Assembly (NCBI RefSeq): GCF_902833145.1
Contig: NZ_CADFEN010000003.1
Location: 529,797 to 593,796, forward strand
Reading direction: 5' to 3'
DNA from: Burkholderia sp. BCC0506
GTDB lineage: Bacteria; Pseudomonadota; Gammaproteobacteria; Burkholderiales; Burkholderiaceae
Length of the DNA stretch: 64,000 bases
A program made the position numbers and the translations under genes. The notes under the pieces were generated by a model, which saw nothing but the letters and a program-made list of their open reading frames with translations, was not told where the DNA came from and searched no databases. Positions 48,835 to 59,092 of this stretch are shown here, in pieces. How positions within the stretch are numbered: the first letter of the stretch is position 1; every line of letters begins with the position of its first letter.

Positions 48835-49545
48835 TTACTTCGCGACGGCCGCGCCCGAGGCGGCTGCAGCCGGCGCCGCGCGCTCGTTGGAAGCCGGCGC
48901 CGCCGGCCCGCCGCGCTTGTCGACCGGCAGCCGGACCGTGCGGACCGCCCCGTTCGACAACGGGAAATCGGCGAGCGCGCTGCGCGCGAGGAACGGCATC
49001 GCGTACAGCAGCGTGCCGTTGTCGCCGGTCGTGCGCGCGGACACGTTGTAGACCTCCTTGCCCGTCGCGCGCTCGGTGATGCGGATGCCGAGCGTGTAGT
49101 CGAACACCTGGTACGTCTGCGCGACATAGCCGGCCGGCATCGGCCCCCAGGGGCCCCACGGACCCCAGGGACTCCACGGGCCGCCCCGCCAGTACGGCCC
49201 CGGCCCCATGAACCACGGGTCATAGTAGACCGGCTGCGGCACCGTCACCAGATCGCTGCCGACCGCATAGGTCAGCCCGACGAGATAGCGCGCCTGCGAC
49301 GGCGGCACCTGCCGGAACGCATACGCGGACAGCTCGTTCGCGACGATCGGCTCGTAGGTCGACTGCTCGATGCTGTTCTTCTGTGCGTCCGTGCGCGTGA
49401 ACGCATAGGTGCGCGTCGCGTCGCTGCCGCTCCAGTCGGAGAAGGCCGTGACCCGGGTAGTCACGTAGCTGGTGCAGCCGGTCAGCAGCGCGACGCACAG
49501 CGCCGCCGCCCAGCCCGCACCGCGAAAAATCCATTCGCGTTTCAT
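48835..49545 (-). CDS. DUF4136 domain-containing lipoprotein
   Basis: A 236-residue lipoprotein: lipobox cysteine Cys24 in LLTGCTSY, followed by a DUF4136 domain (about 28-205), which is usually found in outer-membrane or periplasmic lipoproteins of unknown function. A short repeat (four WGPW-like units, near 122-135) rich in Trp, Gly and Pro interrupts the domain. The C-terminus is Ala-rich. The start MKREWIFRGAGWAAAL was chosen to open the signal peptide; the frame is open to 49719. It is divergent from pepN. Confidence 0.85.
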   Translation of the reverse strand: MKREWIFRGAGWAAALCVALLTGCTSYVTTRVTAFSDWSGSDATRTYAFTRTDAQKNSIEQSTYEPIVANELSAYAFRQVPPSQARYLVGLTYAVGSDLVTVPQPVYYDPWFMGPGPYWRGGPWSPWGPWGPWGPMPAGYVAQTYQVFDYTLGIRITERATGKEVYNVSARTTGDNGTLLYAMPFLARSALADFPLSNGAVRTVRLPVDKRGGPAAPASNERAAPAAAASGAAVAK

Positions 49546-49733
49546 GTCGATCCTCGTCGATCCGTCACCCGTTCGTCGCACCGCGCGAACCACAACGGGA
49601 TGTCGATAATACGCGGACTGCCGGAAGCGGTAAAAAGTTCGCCCGGCACGCAGCCGCAAGCCTTTGTACAATGACCCGGTTCGCCTGGCCCGCGCGACGG
49701 GCCCCGTCCCCCACTCCACCGATCTCGACGACC

Positions 49734-52427
49734 ATGTCCGACAACGCCTCCTCCACCGTGATCCGCCGCGCCGACTACACGCCGCCGGCCTTCCTCATCG
49801 ATTCCGTCGCACTCGAATTCGATCTCGCGCCGGCCCGCACGATCGTCAGGAACACGATGCGCGTGCGCCGCAATCCGGATGCCGCGCCCGCGCCGCACCT
49901 GGAGCTGATGGGCGAGGCGCTCGAATTCCTCGGCGCACGGCTGGACGGCGCGCCGCACGGCGCGGTGCGCGCGCACGAGCACGGGCTGACGGTCGAGAAC
50001 GTGCCCGACGCGTTCGAGCTGACGCTCGAAAGCGCATGCGCGCCCGACCAGAATACGACGCTGTCGGGCCTCTACGTGTCGAGCGGCAACTTCTTCACGC
50101 AGTGCGAGGCCGAAGGCTTTCGCCGCATCACCTACTTCCTCGACCGCCCCGACGTGATGGCGTCGTACACGGTCACGCTGCGCGCCGACAAGGCCGCTTA
50201 CCCGGTGCTGCTGTCGAACGGCAACCTCGTCGATTCGGGCGACCTGCCCGACGGCCGCCACTTCGCGAAGTGGGAAGACCCGTTCCGCAAGCCGAGCTAC
50301 CTGTTCGCGCTGGTCGCCGGCAAGCTCGTCGCGATCGAGGAAACGATCACGACCGGCTCCGGCAAGGAAAAGCTGCTGCAGGTGTGGGTCGAGCCGGCCG
50401 ATCTCGACAAGACGCGTCACGCGATGGATTCGCTGATCCACTCGATCCGCTGGGATGAAAAGCGCTTCGGCCTCGAGCTCGATCTCGACCGCTTCATGAT
50501 CGTCGCGGTCGGCGACTTCAACATGGGCGCGATGGAGAACAAGGGGCTCAACATCTTCAACACGAAGTACGTGCTCGCGAACCCCGAGACCGCGACCGAC
50601 ACCGATTTCGCGAACATCGAGTCGGTGGTCGGCCACGAGTACTTCCACAACTGGACCGGCAACCGCGTGACCTGCCGCGACTGGTTCCAGTTGAGCCTGA
50701 AGGAAGGCCTGACGGTATTCCGCGACCAGGAATTCTCGGCCGACATGGCCGCGGGCGACGACGTCGATTCGGCGGCCCGCGCGGTCAAGCGCATCGAGGA
50801 CGTGCGCGTGCTGCGCCAGTTGCAGTTCGCCGAGGATGCCGGCCCGATGGCGCACCCGGTGCGCCCGGAGAGCTACGTCGAGATCAACAACTTCTACACG
50901 ATGACCGTCTACGAGAAGGGCTCGGAAGTCGTGCGGATGTACCAGACGCTGTTCGGCCGCGACGGCTTCCGCAAGGGGATGGACCTCTACTTCAAGCGCC
51001 ACGACGGCCACGCGGTGACTTGCGACGACTTCCGTCATGCGATGGCCGACGCGAACGGGCGCGACCTCGCGCAGTTCGAGCGCTGGTACAGCCAGGCCGG
51101 CACGCCGCGCGTGTCGGTGCGCACCGCGTACGACGCGGCCGCGCGCCGCTATACGGTCACCCTCGCGCAAGGCTACGGCGACGCGTCGCCGGCCGCGCGC
51201 GAGACGCAGCAAGGGCCGCTGCTGATCCCGTTCGCGATCGGCCTCATCGGCCGCGACGGCCGCGACCTGCCGCTGCGTCTCGACGGCGAAGCCGCCTCAT
51301 CGGGCACGACGCGCGTGCTCGAGTTCACTGAAACCGAGCAGACCTTCACGTTCGTCGACGTGCCGCAAGCGCCGCTGCCGTCGCTGCTGCGCAACTTCTC
51401 GTCGCCGGTGATCGTCGAGTACGACTACAGCGACGACGATCTCGCGTTCCTGCTCGCGCACGACAGCGACCCGTTCAACCGCTGGGAGGCCGGCCAGCGC
51501 CTCGCGACGCGCGCGCTGCTGACGCTCGCTTCGCGCGCTGCCGCGAACGAGCCGCTCACGCTCGGCGAGAACTTCGTCGCCGCGTTCCGGCGCGTGCTGA
51601 CCGATGAAAGCCTGTCGCCGGCGTTCCGCGAACTCGCGCTGACGCTGCCGTCGGAAACCTACCTCGCCGACCAGATGGCCGAGGCCGATCCGGCCGCCGT
51701 GCATCGTGCCCGGCAGTTCGTGCGCCGCCAGCTCGCGACCGCGTTGCGCGCCGACTGGCTCGCCGCGTACGAGCAGCACCAGACGCCCGGCGCCTACGCG
51801 CCGACGCCGGAAGCCTCGGGCCGCCGCGCGCTGAAGAACCTCGCGCTCGCGTATCTGGCCGAACTCGACGATCCGGCCGATGCCGTGCGCCTCGCCACGG
51901 CGCAGTACGACGCGGCGAACAACATGACCGACCGCGCAGCTGCACTTGGCGCGCTGCTGTCCGCGGCCGCCGGCGGGGCCAACGAGCCGGCCGAACAGGC
52001 ACTCGACGACTTCTATCGCCGCTTCGAAAAGGAAGCGCTCGTGATCGACAAGTGGTTCGCGATGCAGGCGGCGCAACGCGGTACACCCGCGCACCCGACG
52101 CTCGCGAAGGTGCGCAGGCTGCTCGCACACCCGGCGTTCAACCTGAAGAACCCGAACCGCGCACGCTCGCTGATCTTCAGCTTCTGCGCGGCCAATCCCG
52201 CGCAATTCCACGCGGCCGACGGTTCGGGCTATGCGTTCTGGGCCGAACAGGTGCTCGCGCTCGACGCGATCAACCCGCAGGTCGCGGCGCGTCTCGCGCG
52301 CTCGCTCGAACTGTGGCGCCGCTTCACGCCGGCGCTGCGCGACCGGATGCGCGAGGCGCTCGAACAAGTCGCCGCCGGCGCGAAATCGCGCGACGTGCGC
52401 GAGATCGTCGAGAAGGCGCTCGCGTAA
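49734..52427 (+). CDS. pepN: aminopeptidase N
   Basis: Cytoplasmic M1 metallopeptidase that removes N-terminal residues from peptides. GAMEN is at about 264-268, the zinc motif HEYFHNWTGN at about 300-309 with the downstream Glu in LSLKEGL, followed by PepN-type C-terminal helical domain. Length 897 residues is standard. The start MSDNASSTVIRRADY was chosen; upstream ATG at 49671 is also in frame but lies at the promoter-like TACAAT hexamer (49667-49672). A terminator follows. Confidence 0.94.
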   Translation: MSDNASSTVIRRADYTPPAFLIDSVALEFDLAPARTIVRNTMRVRRNPDAAPAPHLELMGEALEFLGARLDGAPHGAVRAHEHGLTVENVPDAFELTLESACAPDQNTTLSGLYVSSGNFFTQCEAEGFRRITYFLDRPDVMASYTVTLRADKAAYPVLLSNGNLVDSGDLPDGRHFAKWEDPFRKPSYLFALVAGKLVAIEETITTGSGKEKLLQVWVEPADLDKTRHAMDSLIHSIRWDEKRFGLELDLDRFMIVAVGDFNMGAMENKGLNIFNTKYVLANPETATDTDFANIESVVGHEYFHNWTGNRVTCRDWFQLSLKEGLTVFRDQEFSADMAAGDDVDSAARAVKRIEDVRVLRQLQFAEDAGPMAHPVRPESYVEINNFYTMTVYEKGSEVVRMYQTLFGRDGFRKGMDLYFKRHDGHAVTCDDFRHAMADANGRDLAQFERWYSQAGTPRVSVRTAYDAAARRYTVTLAQGYGDASPAARETQQGPLLIPFAIGLIGRDGRDLPLRLDGEAASSGTTRVLEFTETEQTFTFVDVPQAPLPSLLRNFSSPVIVEYDYSDDDLAFLLAHDSDPFNRWEAGQRLATRALLTLASRAAANEPLTLGENFVAAFRRVLTDESLSPAFRELALTLPSETYLADQMAEADPAAVHRARQFVRRQLATALRADWLAAYEQHQTPGAYAPTPEASGRRALKNLALAYLAELDDPADAVRLATAQYDAANNMTDRAAALGALLSAAAGGANEPAEQALDDFYRRFEKEALVIDKWFAMQAAQRGTPAHPTLAKVRRLLAHPAFNLKNPNRARSLIFSFCAANPAQFHAADGSGYAFWAEQVLALDAINPQVAARLARSLELWRRFTPALRDRMREALEQVAAGAKSRDVREIVEKALA

Positions 52428-52461
52428 ATCGCGCGATCGACCTGCCGCGTCTGAGCGATCG

Positions 52462-52497
52462 AGCCGGCGCCGCCTCACGCGGCCGCCGGCTTTTTTA
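52462..52497 (+). terminator. intrinsic terminator of pepN
   Basis: Stem AGCCGGCG (52462-52469) with CGCCGGCT (52484-52491), then TTTTTT. Confidence 0.85.
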
Positions 52498-52706
52498 TTG
52501 CGCGTTCGCGGCCGAAACCGCGCCGGATCGCGGGGTCGGACCGCCCGGCCGGCCATCGCCGCGATGCGCGCCGCCCGTCACCGCCGCCGGAACCGGTCGA
52601 TTCGGCGGCCCGGCCATGTAACCGGACGAAAAAAGCCGGCGGCGCCCGAGGCGCGACGGGTAAAATTGCGGCCATTCAAGGATTCTTTGGCCTTTCGGAG
52701 TCTGTC

Positions 52707-53720
<1,014 letters not shown>

Positions 53721-53882
53721 TTGCACTGCAGCACTGGACGCAGGCGCGAGACCTCAGTACAATCGCGCCTTCGCGATGTGGCCCTAACGGGTTGCGTCGC
53801 AGTGAAGTGAAAGCGGAAAGTCCGCCGGATCGAGGGTTTCGCGAAGCAGCCGCAGGAAGCTGAAAAAATTTCGCAAAACCTA

Positions 53883-53912
53883 TTGCCAAGATCGCGGATT
53901 TCACCATATAAT
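53883..53912 (+). promoter_or_regulatory. promoter of tRNA-Thr
   Basis: -35 TTGCCA (53883-53888), 18-base spacer, -10 TATAAT (53907-53912), 15 bases before the mature tRNA start. Close to consensus. Confidence 0.7.
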
Positions 53913-53926
53913 TTCATTTCTCTGCT

Positions 53927-54002
53927 GCCGGTGTAGCTCAGTTGGTAGAGCAGCGCATTCGTAATGCGAAGGTCGTAGGTTCGACTCCTATCTCCGGCAC
54001 CA
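53927..54002 (+). tRNA. tRNA-Thr (anticodon CGU)
   Basis: 76 nt with encoded CCA. Acceptor GCCGGTG/CTCCGGC, D-loop AGTTGGTAGA, anticodon CGT at 53960-53962 in loop TTCGTAA, T-arm GGTTCGACTCC. Reads ACG threonine codons. Confidence 0.96.
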
Positions 54003-54538
54003 AGACATAAAGGTCTGACAAGCATCGCTTGTCAGACCTTTTCTCTTTCCGGCGCCGAAATTCTGAAGTCGTTCGGCGGCGCAGTGCACGATCTTCGCGT
54101 ACGCATTCGGCCACCGCCGTGCCCTCCCCCACACCCATCTGTGCCACACGCCACACGGCGCCTCGGATCGGCAAAGCCGAAGCCCCCTTCGTCGTCCGTT
54201 TTGCGCTGTTGTCGATCGAAGCGGTCGACGATGCCGCGGACAAAACTACCCGCCGGCAACGACACACCGGCGATAACACGCCCGACCACCCGACTTCAGC
54301 CGCAACCCATCCATACACACTCATTTCACCGCGCATCGGGCGCGCACGAATCGTGCCGTAGGCAGACAAATTCCCTGGAAAATCTCCTTGAGGGTGCATA
54401 ACATTACTTAACGATTCCGACCCGTCTATCGCGTTACATTGCGTGGGCGGTACGGTGGCCGCGGCCGCTTTCAACCAGCTTGCGGCATGCGACAGCCCGT
54501 GCCCGGTCATTTCGACTCAACCCAAGGAGAGGACCACC
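54003..54538. other. intergenic region between tRNA-Thr and the GlsB-like gene
   Basis: 536 bases with no supportable gene in either strand. It opens with the tRNA terminator (54008-54047). The last 180 bases are less G+C-rich and probably hold the promoter of the GlsB-like gene. Confidence 0.55.
54008..54047 (+). terminator. intrinsic terminator after tRNA-Thr
   Basis: Perfect 14-bp stem AAGGTCTGACAAGC / GCTTGTCAGACCTT with loop ATC, then a T-rich tail. Confidence 0.85.
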
Positions 54539-54793
54539 ATGACTCATGGCTTGATTATGTGGCTCATCATCGGCGCGATCGCCGGCTGGCTTGCCGGATT
54601 GCTCGTGAAGGGCGGCGGCTTCGGGCTGATCGTCGACATCATCGTCGGGATCGTCGGCGCGGTGATCGGCGGCTGGCTGGCCGGTTTGCTCGGCATCAGT
54701 ATCGGCAGCGGCTTCATCGGCTCGGTGATCGTCGCGGTCATCGGCGCGGTGATCCTGCTGTTCGTGATCCGGCTATTCAGGCGAGCGGCCTGA
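54539..54793 (+). CDS. GlsB/YeaQ/YmgE family stress-response membrane protein
   Basis: An 84-residue inner-membrane protein almost entirely made of three hydrophobic, Gly-rich helices (LIIGAIAGWLAGLL, IIVGIVGAVIGGWLAG, VIVAVIGAVILLFVI). The glycine pattern GAIAGWLAGLLVKGGGFGL is the family signature (transglycosylase-associated protein). Members are induced by stress, but the biochemical function is unknown. A good SD (AAGGAGAGG) sits about 7 bases ahead of ATG. Terminator follows. Confidence 0.88.
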   Translation: MTHGLIMWLIIGAIAGWLAGLLVKGGGFGLIVDIIVGIVGAVIGGWLAGLLGISIGSGFIGSVIVAVIGAVILLFVIRLFRRAA

Positions 54794-54803
54794 CGTTTCT
54801 CTC

Positions 54804-54827
54804 CACGCGCCTTCGGGCGCGTTTTTG
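54804..54827 (+). terminator. intrinsic terminator of the GlsB-like gene
   Basis: ACGCGC (54805-54810) with GCGCGT (54817-54822), then five T. Confidence 0.8.
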
Positions 54828-55021
54828 CATCGGGCCGGCGCGCGGCCCGCTCGCCGCGCGCCGGCCGCTTCGTCAGCGCTTCGCGTGCTGCAACCGCCCG
54901 TCGAACGCGTCGGCCGTCAGCCATCCGCGGCGCGCTTCACGCCCACCATCGCGCCCGATCGATACGGTGCGCGGCCGCTCCCCCCTCCATCGCGCATCGA
55001 GCGCCGCTCGCGGCCACGAGT

Positions 55022-57385
55022 TCACAGCGACCATTTCAGTTCTCCATAGAAAGTGCGGCCCGGATACGGGTGGAACGTGTAGTAGCGGCGATCCGTCAGG
55101 TTGTCGATGCCGGCCGACGCGCTCCAGTGACGATCGAAGCGGTAGCGCGCCTTCAGATCGACGACCGTAAACGAGCTCGTGCCGCCGTACACGTCCGGAT
55201 TCACGTCGCTGTTGTCGAGCGTGTTGAACTGGCGGCCCGAGTAGCGCACGCCGACGCTCGCCAGCCAGTGCTCGTCGAAGCGATACGACGCGAGCAGGTT
55301 CGCGCGCATGCGCGGAATGCGCGGAAAACGCGAACCGACGTAGGCCGGATTCGCGGCATCGGCGAGAATCTGCGCGTTGCTCGCCGATACGTTCGCGTCG
55401 ACGTCGAGCCCGCGCAGCCCGACGTTTTCGCCGCTGAACGCGAGTTCGACCCCGCGCACGCGCACTCGGTCGACGTTCGAGATGTTCGTGACGGTGGTCG
55501 CGCCCGACACCGTCGTCTGGCTGTAGATCGAATCGCGCAGGTCGCTCTGGAACACGCTGGCGCGCACGACGCCGACGCCCACGTCGCGTTCGGCCGTGAA
55601 ATCCCAGTCGATCGCCTTTTCCGGCCTCAGGTTCGGGTTGTTGTTGACGATCGCGTTGTTCGAAATCGTGCCCTGGAACAGTTCACCGACCGTCGGGAAC
55701 CGCGTGCCGGTCGCGAACGACAGCCGGAAGCGCCAGACCTCGGTCGCGTCCCATTGCAGCGCGACTTTCGGCGACAGCGCGTTCGCGCCGCGGTCCGCGT
55801 AGCCGAGCGTACCGCTCGCATTGCCGAGCGCGCCGCCATATGCATCCCAGCGCTCGTAGCGCAGCCCGAGCGTCGCGAGCCAGCCCGGCGCGAAGCGCCA
55901 CGCGTCCTGCCCGAACAGCGCCTGCGTGCGCGTGTCGCCTCGATAGACGCTCGCGAGCGACGTGGTCGGCCCGGCCAGCCAGTCGGCCGTGTTGTACGTG
56001 ACGTTGCGCAGGAAGTAGTTGTCGTAGTGATAGCCGAACGTGAACGTATGGCCTTTCACTTCCGGCGCCTCGGCCTTCAGGTCGAGCGTGCGCCAGCCGG
56101 TGCCGTCACCCTGGAACAGCGTGCCCGCCCCGCCCTGCACGGTCGAGGCCGCGCGCAGCACGTCGCGCGAGACGTCGTACGCCGACACGATGCCCGACAG
56201 CCGCCAGCCGGAATCGAGCCGGCCGTTCAACCCGAGCGCGTACAGCCAGTTCTCCTGGTCGCCGCGCTGCGGCGCGAATGCGTTCGGCGCGACGGTCATG
56301 TTGCGCCCGCCGATCGACACGTTGCCGCCGTAGACAGGATTGCCGGCCGCATCGCGCAGGAAGGTTTCGCCGTGCTGCCGGTAATGGTTTTCCCAATGCC
56401 CGAGCGTCAGTGTCGCATCGACGCGATCGGTGAACGCGTAGCCCATCCGGACCGTCTCGTTGAGCTGCTCGGTCCGCTCGATCGTCTGCGCGCCGACGAT
56501 GGTCCGCGGCTTGCCGTTGGGTCCGATGTCGGTCGCGGCGCCCGTCACGGGTACGGCGGCGCCCAGTTTCGGGTTGTAGGCCGCATTGGGGCTCGCGTAC
56601 TGCATCGGCTGGCCGTTGTTCTCCAGCCGGTCGAGCGACAGCGCGAACCAGAACCGGCCGACGCGATTCGCGATCCGCGCGGTCTGGTGATTGCCGCCGA
56701 AGCTGTCCGCGAACCCGTAGCCGTCGCGGTAACGCTGCGTGAAGAACTGCGTCGACAGCGACGCCTCGAGCCGTTCCGGGCGGCGCGTGGCGAGCAGCAC
56801 GGTCGAGCCGATCGCGTTGCCCGGATACAGCGCGGAAAACGGGCCGTAGAGCACGTCGACGCGCGCGATATCGTCGGGCGGAACGAGCGACCAGCGCGGC
56901 GGGTACGCGTAGCTCGAACCGAGCAGGTTCGACAGCAGCACGCCGTCCGCATAGACGAGCCCGCGCGCGCTCTGCAGTTCGTTGAAGTCGCGGCCCGCGA
57001 AGATGCTGTTGCGGTCGCCGATATAGCGCTTGCGGACCATCAGGTTCGACGCGTATTTGAGCGCGTCCTCGGTGGTGACGTTGGTGTGTGCCTCGATCCG
57101 CTCGCGCGTGATCGACGTGACGACGGCCGGCGTATCCGGGTCGACCGGTTGCCGCTGTGCGCTCACGCTGACGGCGGACAGCGTCTCGCCTGCCGGTGCG
57201 GCCGATGCAGCGACACCGGCGGAAGCCGGCGCGGCGGGGGCGGGATGATCGACGCCTGCGCGGCGGGCGACCTCGGCACGTAGATCGTCGGCCGAAGCCG
57301 CGTGAGCGGCTGGCCATGCGAAAGCGGCCGCGCAGGCGAGCGCGAGCCGGCCGCGCGACGGCCGCGCGGCAAAGGTAGACGACAT
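55022..57385 (-). CDS. TonB-dependent outer-membrane receptor
   Basis: A 787-residue receptor with a signal peptide (1-29, ending AHA), an Ala/Pro-rich segment, a plug domain (about 80-210: DTPAVVTSITRERIEAHTN, FAGRDFNELQSARGLVYADG, DVLYGPFSALYPGNAIG) and a C-terminal beta barrel with TonB-box-like AVSVSAQRQ near residue 72. The barrel ends FYGELKWSL. It imports some metal complex or carbon compound; the substrate cannot be read from the sequence. It is downstream of a DUF2946 gene, and that pairing is seen with copper-related receptors (weak inference). Confidence 0.88.
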   Translation of the reverse strand: MSSTFAARPSRGRLALACAAAFAWPAAHAASADDLRAEVARRAGVDHPAPAAPASAGVAASAAPAGETLSAVSVSAQRQPVDPDTPAVVTSITRERIEAHTNVTTEDALKYASNLMVRKRYIGDRNSIFAGRDFNELQSARGLVYADGVLLSNLLGSSYAYPPRWSLVPPDDIARVDVLYGPFSALYPGNAIGSTVLLATRRPERLEASLSTQFFTQRYRDGYGFADSFGGNHQTARIANRVGRFWFALSLDRLENNGQPMQYASPNAAYNPKLGAAVPVTGAATDIGPNGKPRTIVGAQTIERTEQLNETVRMGYAFTDRVDATLTLGHWENHYRQHGETFLRDAAGNPVYGGNVSIGGRNMTVAPNAFAPQRGDQENWLYALGLNGRLDSGWRLSGIVSAYDVSRDVLRAASTVQGGAGTLFQGDGTGWRTLDLKAEAPEVKGHTFTFGYHYDNYFLRNVTYNTADWLAGPTTSLASVYRGDTRTQALFGQDAWRFAPGWLATLGLRYERWDAYGGALGNASGTLGYADRGANALSPKVALQWDATEVWRFRLSFATGTRFPTVGELFQGTISNNAIVNNNPNLRPEKAIDWDFTAERDVGVGVVRASVFQSDLRDSIYSQTTVSGATTVTNISNVDRVRVRGVELAFSGENVGLRGLDVDANVSASNAQILADAANPAYVGSRFPRIPRMRANLLASYRFDEHWLASVGVRYSGRQFNTLDNSDVNPDVYGGTSSFTVVDLKARYRFDRHWSASAGIDNLTDRRYYTFHPYPGRTFYGELKWSL

Positions 57386-57513
57386 GAGTGAGTTCCTGAA
57401 AACGTGATCGGACGCCGCCGGACACGGGTGCGCGCGCCGCGCACGATCGATGCGACGCGCGGACCGGGGCCGCGAGCGGCTCGCGCGCCACCGGGGCGCG
57501 CGGACGACATCAA

Positions 57514-57903
57514 TCAGACCGGAACGTTTTCAGGCGGGCCGCGCGGCTGCGCGAGACGGATGCCCTTGCGGCGCACATCGGGAATGACGGGCGCGGCCAC
57601 GCGGTACGCGAACGTCCGCACGAAGCCCGGCATCGCGGGCAGGCTCGTGCCCAGCGCGAGGTTCGCCGCGAAGCCGGGGCAGTACACGCAATGCGGGACG
57701 CCGGCATGGTCGAACGACGACGTGTCGCGATCGTCGCCCGCTTGCGCGAGCACGACGTGACGCGCCCCCGCTGCACTGCACAACTCGAGCGTGAGCGCGC
57801 CGGAGCCGCTCGACGCGAGACGCGCGTAGCCGACGACCGGCGACAGTACGTTCAGTACCAGCGCCAGCCATACGAGGCCGATCCATCGCGTCGTTCGTCT
57901 CAT
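57514..57903 (-). CDS. DUF2946 domain-containing protein
   Basis: A 129-residue protein with one N-terminal hydrophobic helix (about 8-25, WIGLVWLALVLNVLSPVVG) that is a signal or anchor, and the DUF2946 hallmark HCVYCPGF with His71, Cys72 and Cys75, a probable metal-binding or redox site. DUF2946 genes are often next to TonB-dependent receptors and metal-trafficking genes, which fits here: the receptor gene follows after 128 bases on the same strand. Function unproven. The ATG at 57903 was chosen at the helix. Confidence 0.8.
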   Translation of the reverse strand: MRRTTRWIGLVWLALVLNVLSPVVGYARLASSGSGALTLELCSAAGARHVVLAQAGDDRDTSSFDHAGVPHCVYCPGFAANLALGTSLPAMPGFVRTFAYRVAAPVIPDVRRKGIRLAQPRGPPENVPV

Positions 57904-58059
57904 CGCGGTCCAGGAAAAAGTGCGCGCAAGTATAACAAGCGGCCCGATTGTTGCCGATCGCGCAGCGTGCAATACCGGGCATCGCACCGCGCGCAGGAGC
58001 GCATGTGCCGTTAATACAACAGAGACAAAATCTAACGATTCGCCGCTGGCATAAATCCG

Positions 58060-58085
58060 AGCACGAGGTTGATAATCATTGAACC
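58060..58085. promoter_or_regulatory. Fur-box-like site
   Basis: GATAATCATT with flanks matches 13 of 19 positions of the classical Fur box. It lies between the divergent DUF2946 gene and the 48-residue ORF, about 25 bases before the latter. Confidence 0.4.
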
Positions 58086-58101
58086 TGCTGGAGAAACGAT
58101 C

Positions 58102-58248
58102 ATGGACGAAAGACCGACTCGCATGCCACCGCCCGAGCAAGTGATGAGCCCGGATCCGGAACCCGTCGGCGTGGAATTCCTCGCCGAGTTGCCCGAGCAC
58201 GTTCGGGCATTCTTCGACGAGCAGCACAAGCTGTACTCGCCGAAGTGA
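58102..58248 (+). CDS. small hypothetical protein, 48 residues
   Basis: A short ORF (MDERPTRMPPPEQVM, ending EQHKLYSPK) with an excellent ribosome-binding site: GGAG at 58090-58093, 8 bases before the ATG. The sequence is acidic, Pro-rich at the N-terminus, with an amphipathic helix (GVEFLAELPEHVRAFFDE) in the middle. No family was recognised. A Fur-like site overlaps its promoter region, and the TonB receptor/DUF2946 pair is divergent from it, so a link to metal regulation is possible. Confidence 0.55.
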   Translation: MDERPTRMPPPEQVMSPDPEPVGVEFLAELPEHVRAFFDEQHKLYSPK

Positions 58249-58471
58249 ACGTCAGTTCGGTTCTGTAACCGCCACGTGTCGATCATCGCTATCGTGCGGT
58301 TCATCCGTGCGCCTCGCGCGCCGTTCGCCTCGCACCCGGGCCGCAACAGCCTGACGGTGCCGGATCAGCTCGCCTGCTGATTCTCCTGTCGCGACGTTAC
58401 GCCGCGCGACTGTCTTCGTCTATCCTTCTCGTTTTCCACATCCGGCCCGCCCGGCTCTCCCGATCGTTCCG

Positions 58472-59065
58472 ATGAAGCAAGCCATTCGTGCCAGCCTTGC
58501 CGCCGCCGCGTTCGGCGCCGCCCTCCTTTCGTCCGCGCCTAACGCCCATGCAGACGGCGACGACACCGCCCTCACCAACATCGTGGCGCTCGCGTCGCAG
58601 CGCCTCGCGCTCGCCGAACCCGTGGCGCGATGGAAATGGGCGAATCACAAGGCGATCGAAGACCAGCCGCGCGAAGCGGCACTGCTTGCGTCGGTCGAAA
58701 AGCGTGCCGTCCAGACCGGCGTCGATCCCGCGTTCGCCCGAACGTTCTTCGAGGATCAGATCGCGGCGAGCAAGGACGTGCAGAACGCGTTGTTCGCGAC
58801 CTGGCGCACGACGCGGCCGCCGGAAGGCACGCCGCCAGATCTCGCGACCAGCACGCGGCCGGCACTCGACCGGCTGACGCAGAAGATGCTCGCCGGTCTC
58901 GCGCAGGTCGCCCCGCTTCGCGAGGCACCCGATTGCCAGGCGCGGCTCGCGCGCAGCATCGCGAGCTGGAAGACACTCACGCGCTACGATTCCATGCAGA
59001 CGCAAGCGCTCGATACCGCGCTGTCGCACATCTGTTCCGCCGGCGGGGCCAGCGCGATCGGCTGA
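58472..59065 (+). CDS. aroQ: secreted chorismate mutase (AroQ-gamma)
   Basis: Periplasmic or exported all-helical chorismate mutase, 197 residues. Signal peptide about 1-27 (ending AHA). Arg44 and Lys55 (ASQRLALAEPVARWKW) have the 11-residue spacing of the two key active-site residues of the secreted Mycobacterium enzyme. The conserved FFEDQIAASKDVQNALF helix and C-terminal cysteines (DCQARL, HICSAGG) fit the gamma subclass, which is exported and unregulated. Its physiological role is unknown in Burkholderia; cytoplasmic mutase activity is on PheA at 15382-16464. Confidence 0.9.
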   Translation: MKQAIRASLAAAAFGAALLSSAPNAHADGDDTALTNIVALASQRLALAEPVARWKWANHKAIEDQPREAALLASVEKRAVQTGVDPAFARTFFEDQIAASKDVQNALFATWRTTRPPEGTPPDLATSTRPALDRLTQKMLAGLAQVAPLREAPDCQARLARSIASWKTLTRYDSMQTQALDTALSHICSAGGASAIG

Positions 59066-59092
59066 CGCGGCGGGCGGATCACGTCGCGGCGC

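Noticed and set aside
54032-54289. Short minus-strand frame after tRNA-Thr
   Set aside because: No ribosome-binding site or recognised motif; starts in a region with no promoter.
57386-57513. Cobalamin riboswitch ahead of the TonB receptor
   Set aside because: The 128-base gap lacks the B12 box and is too short for the aptamer.
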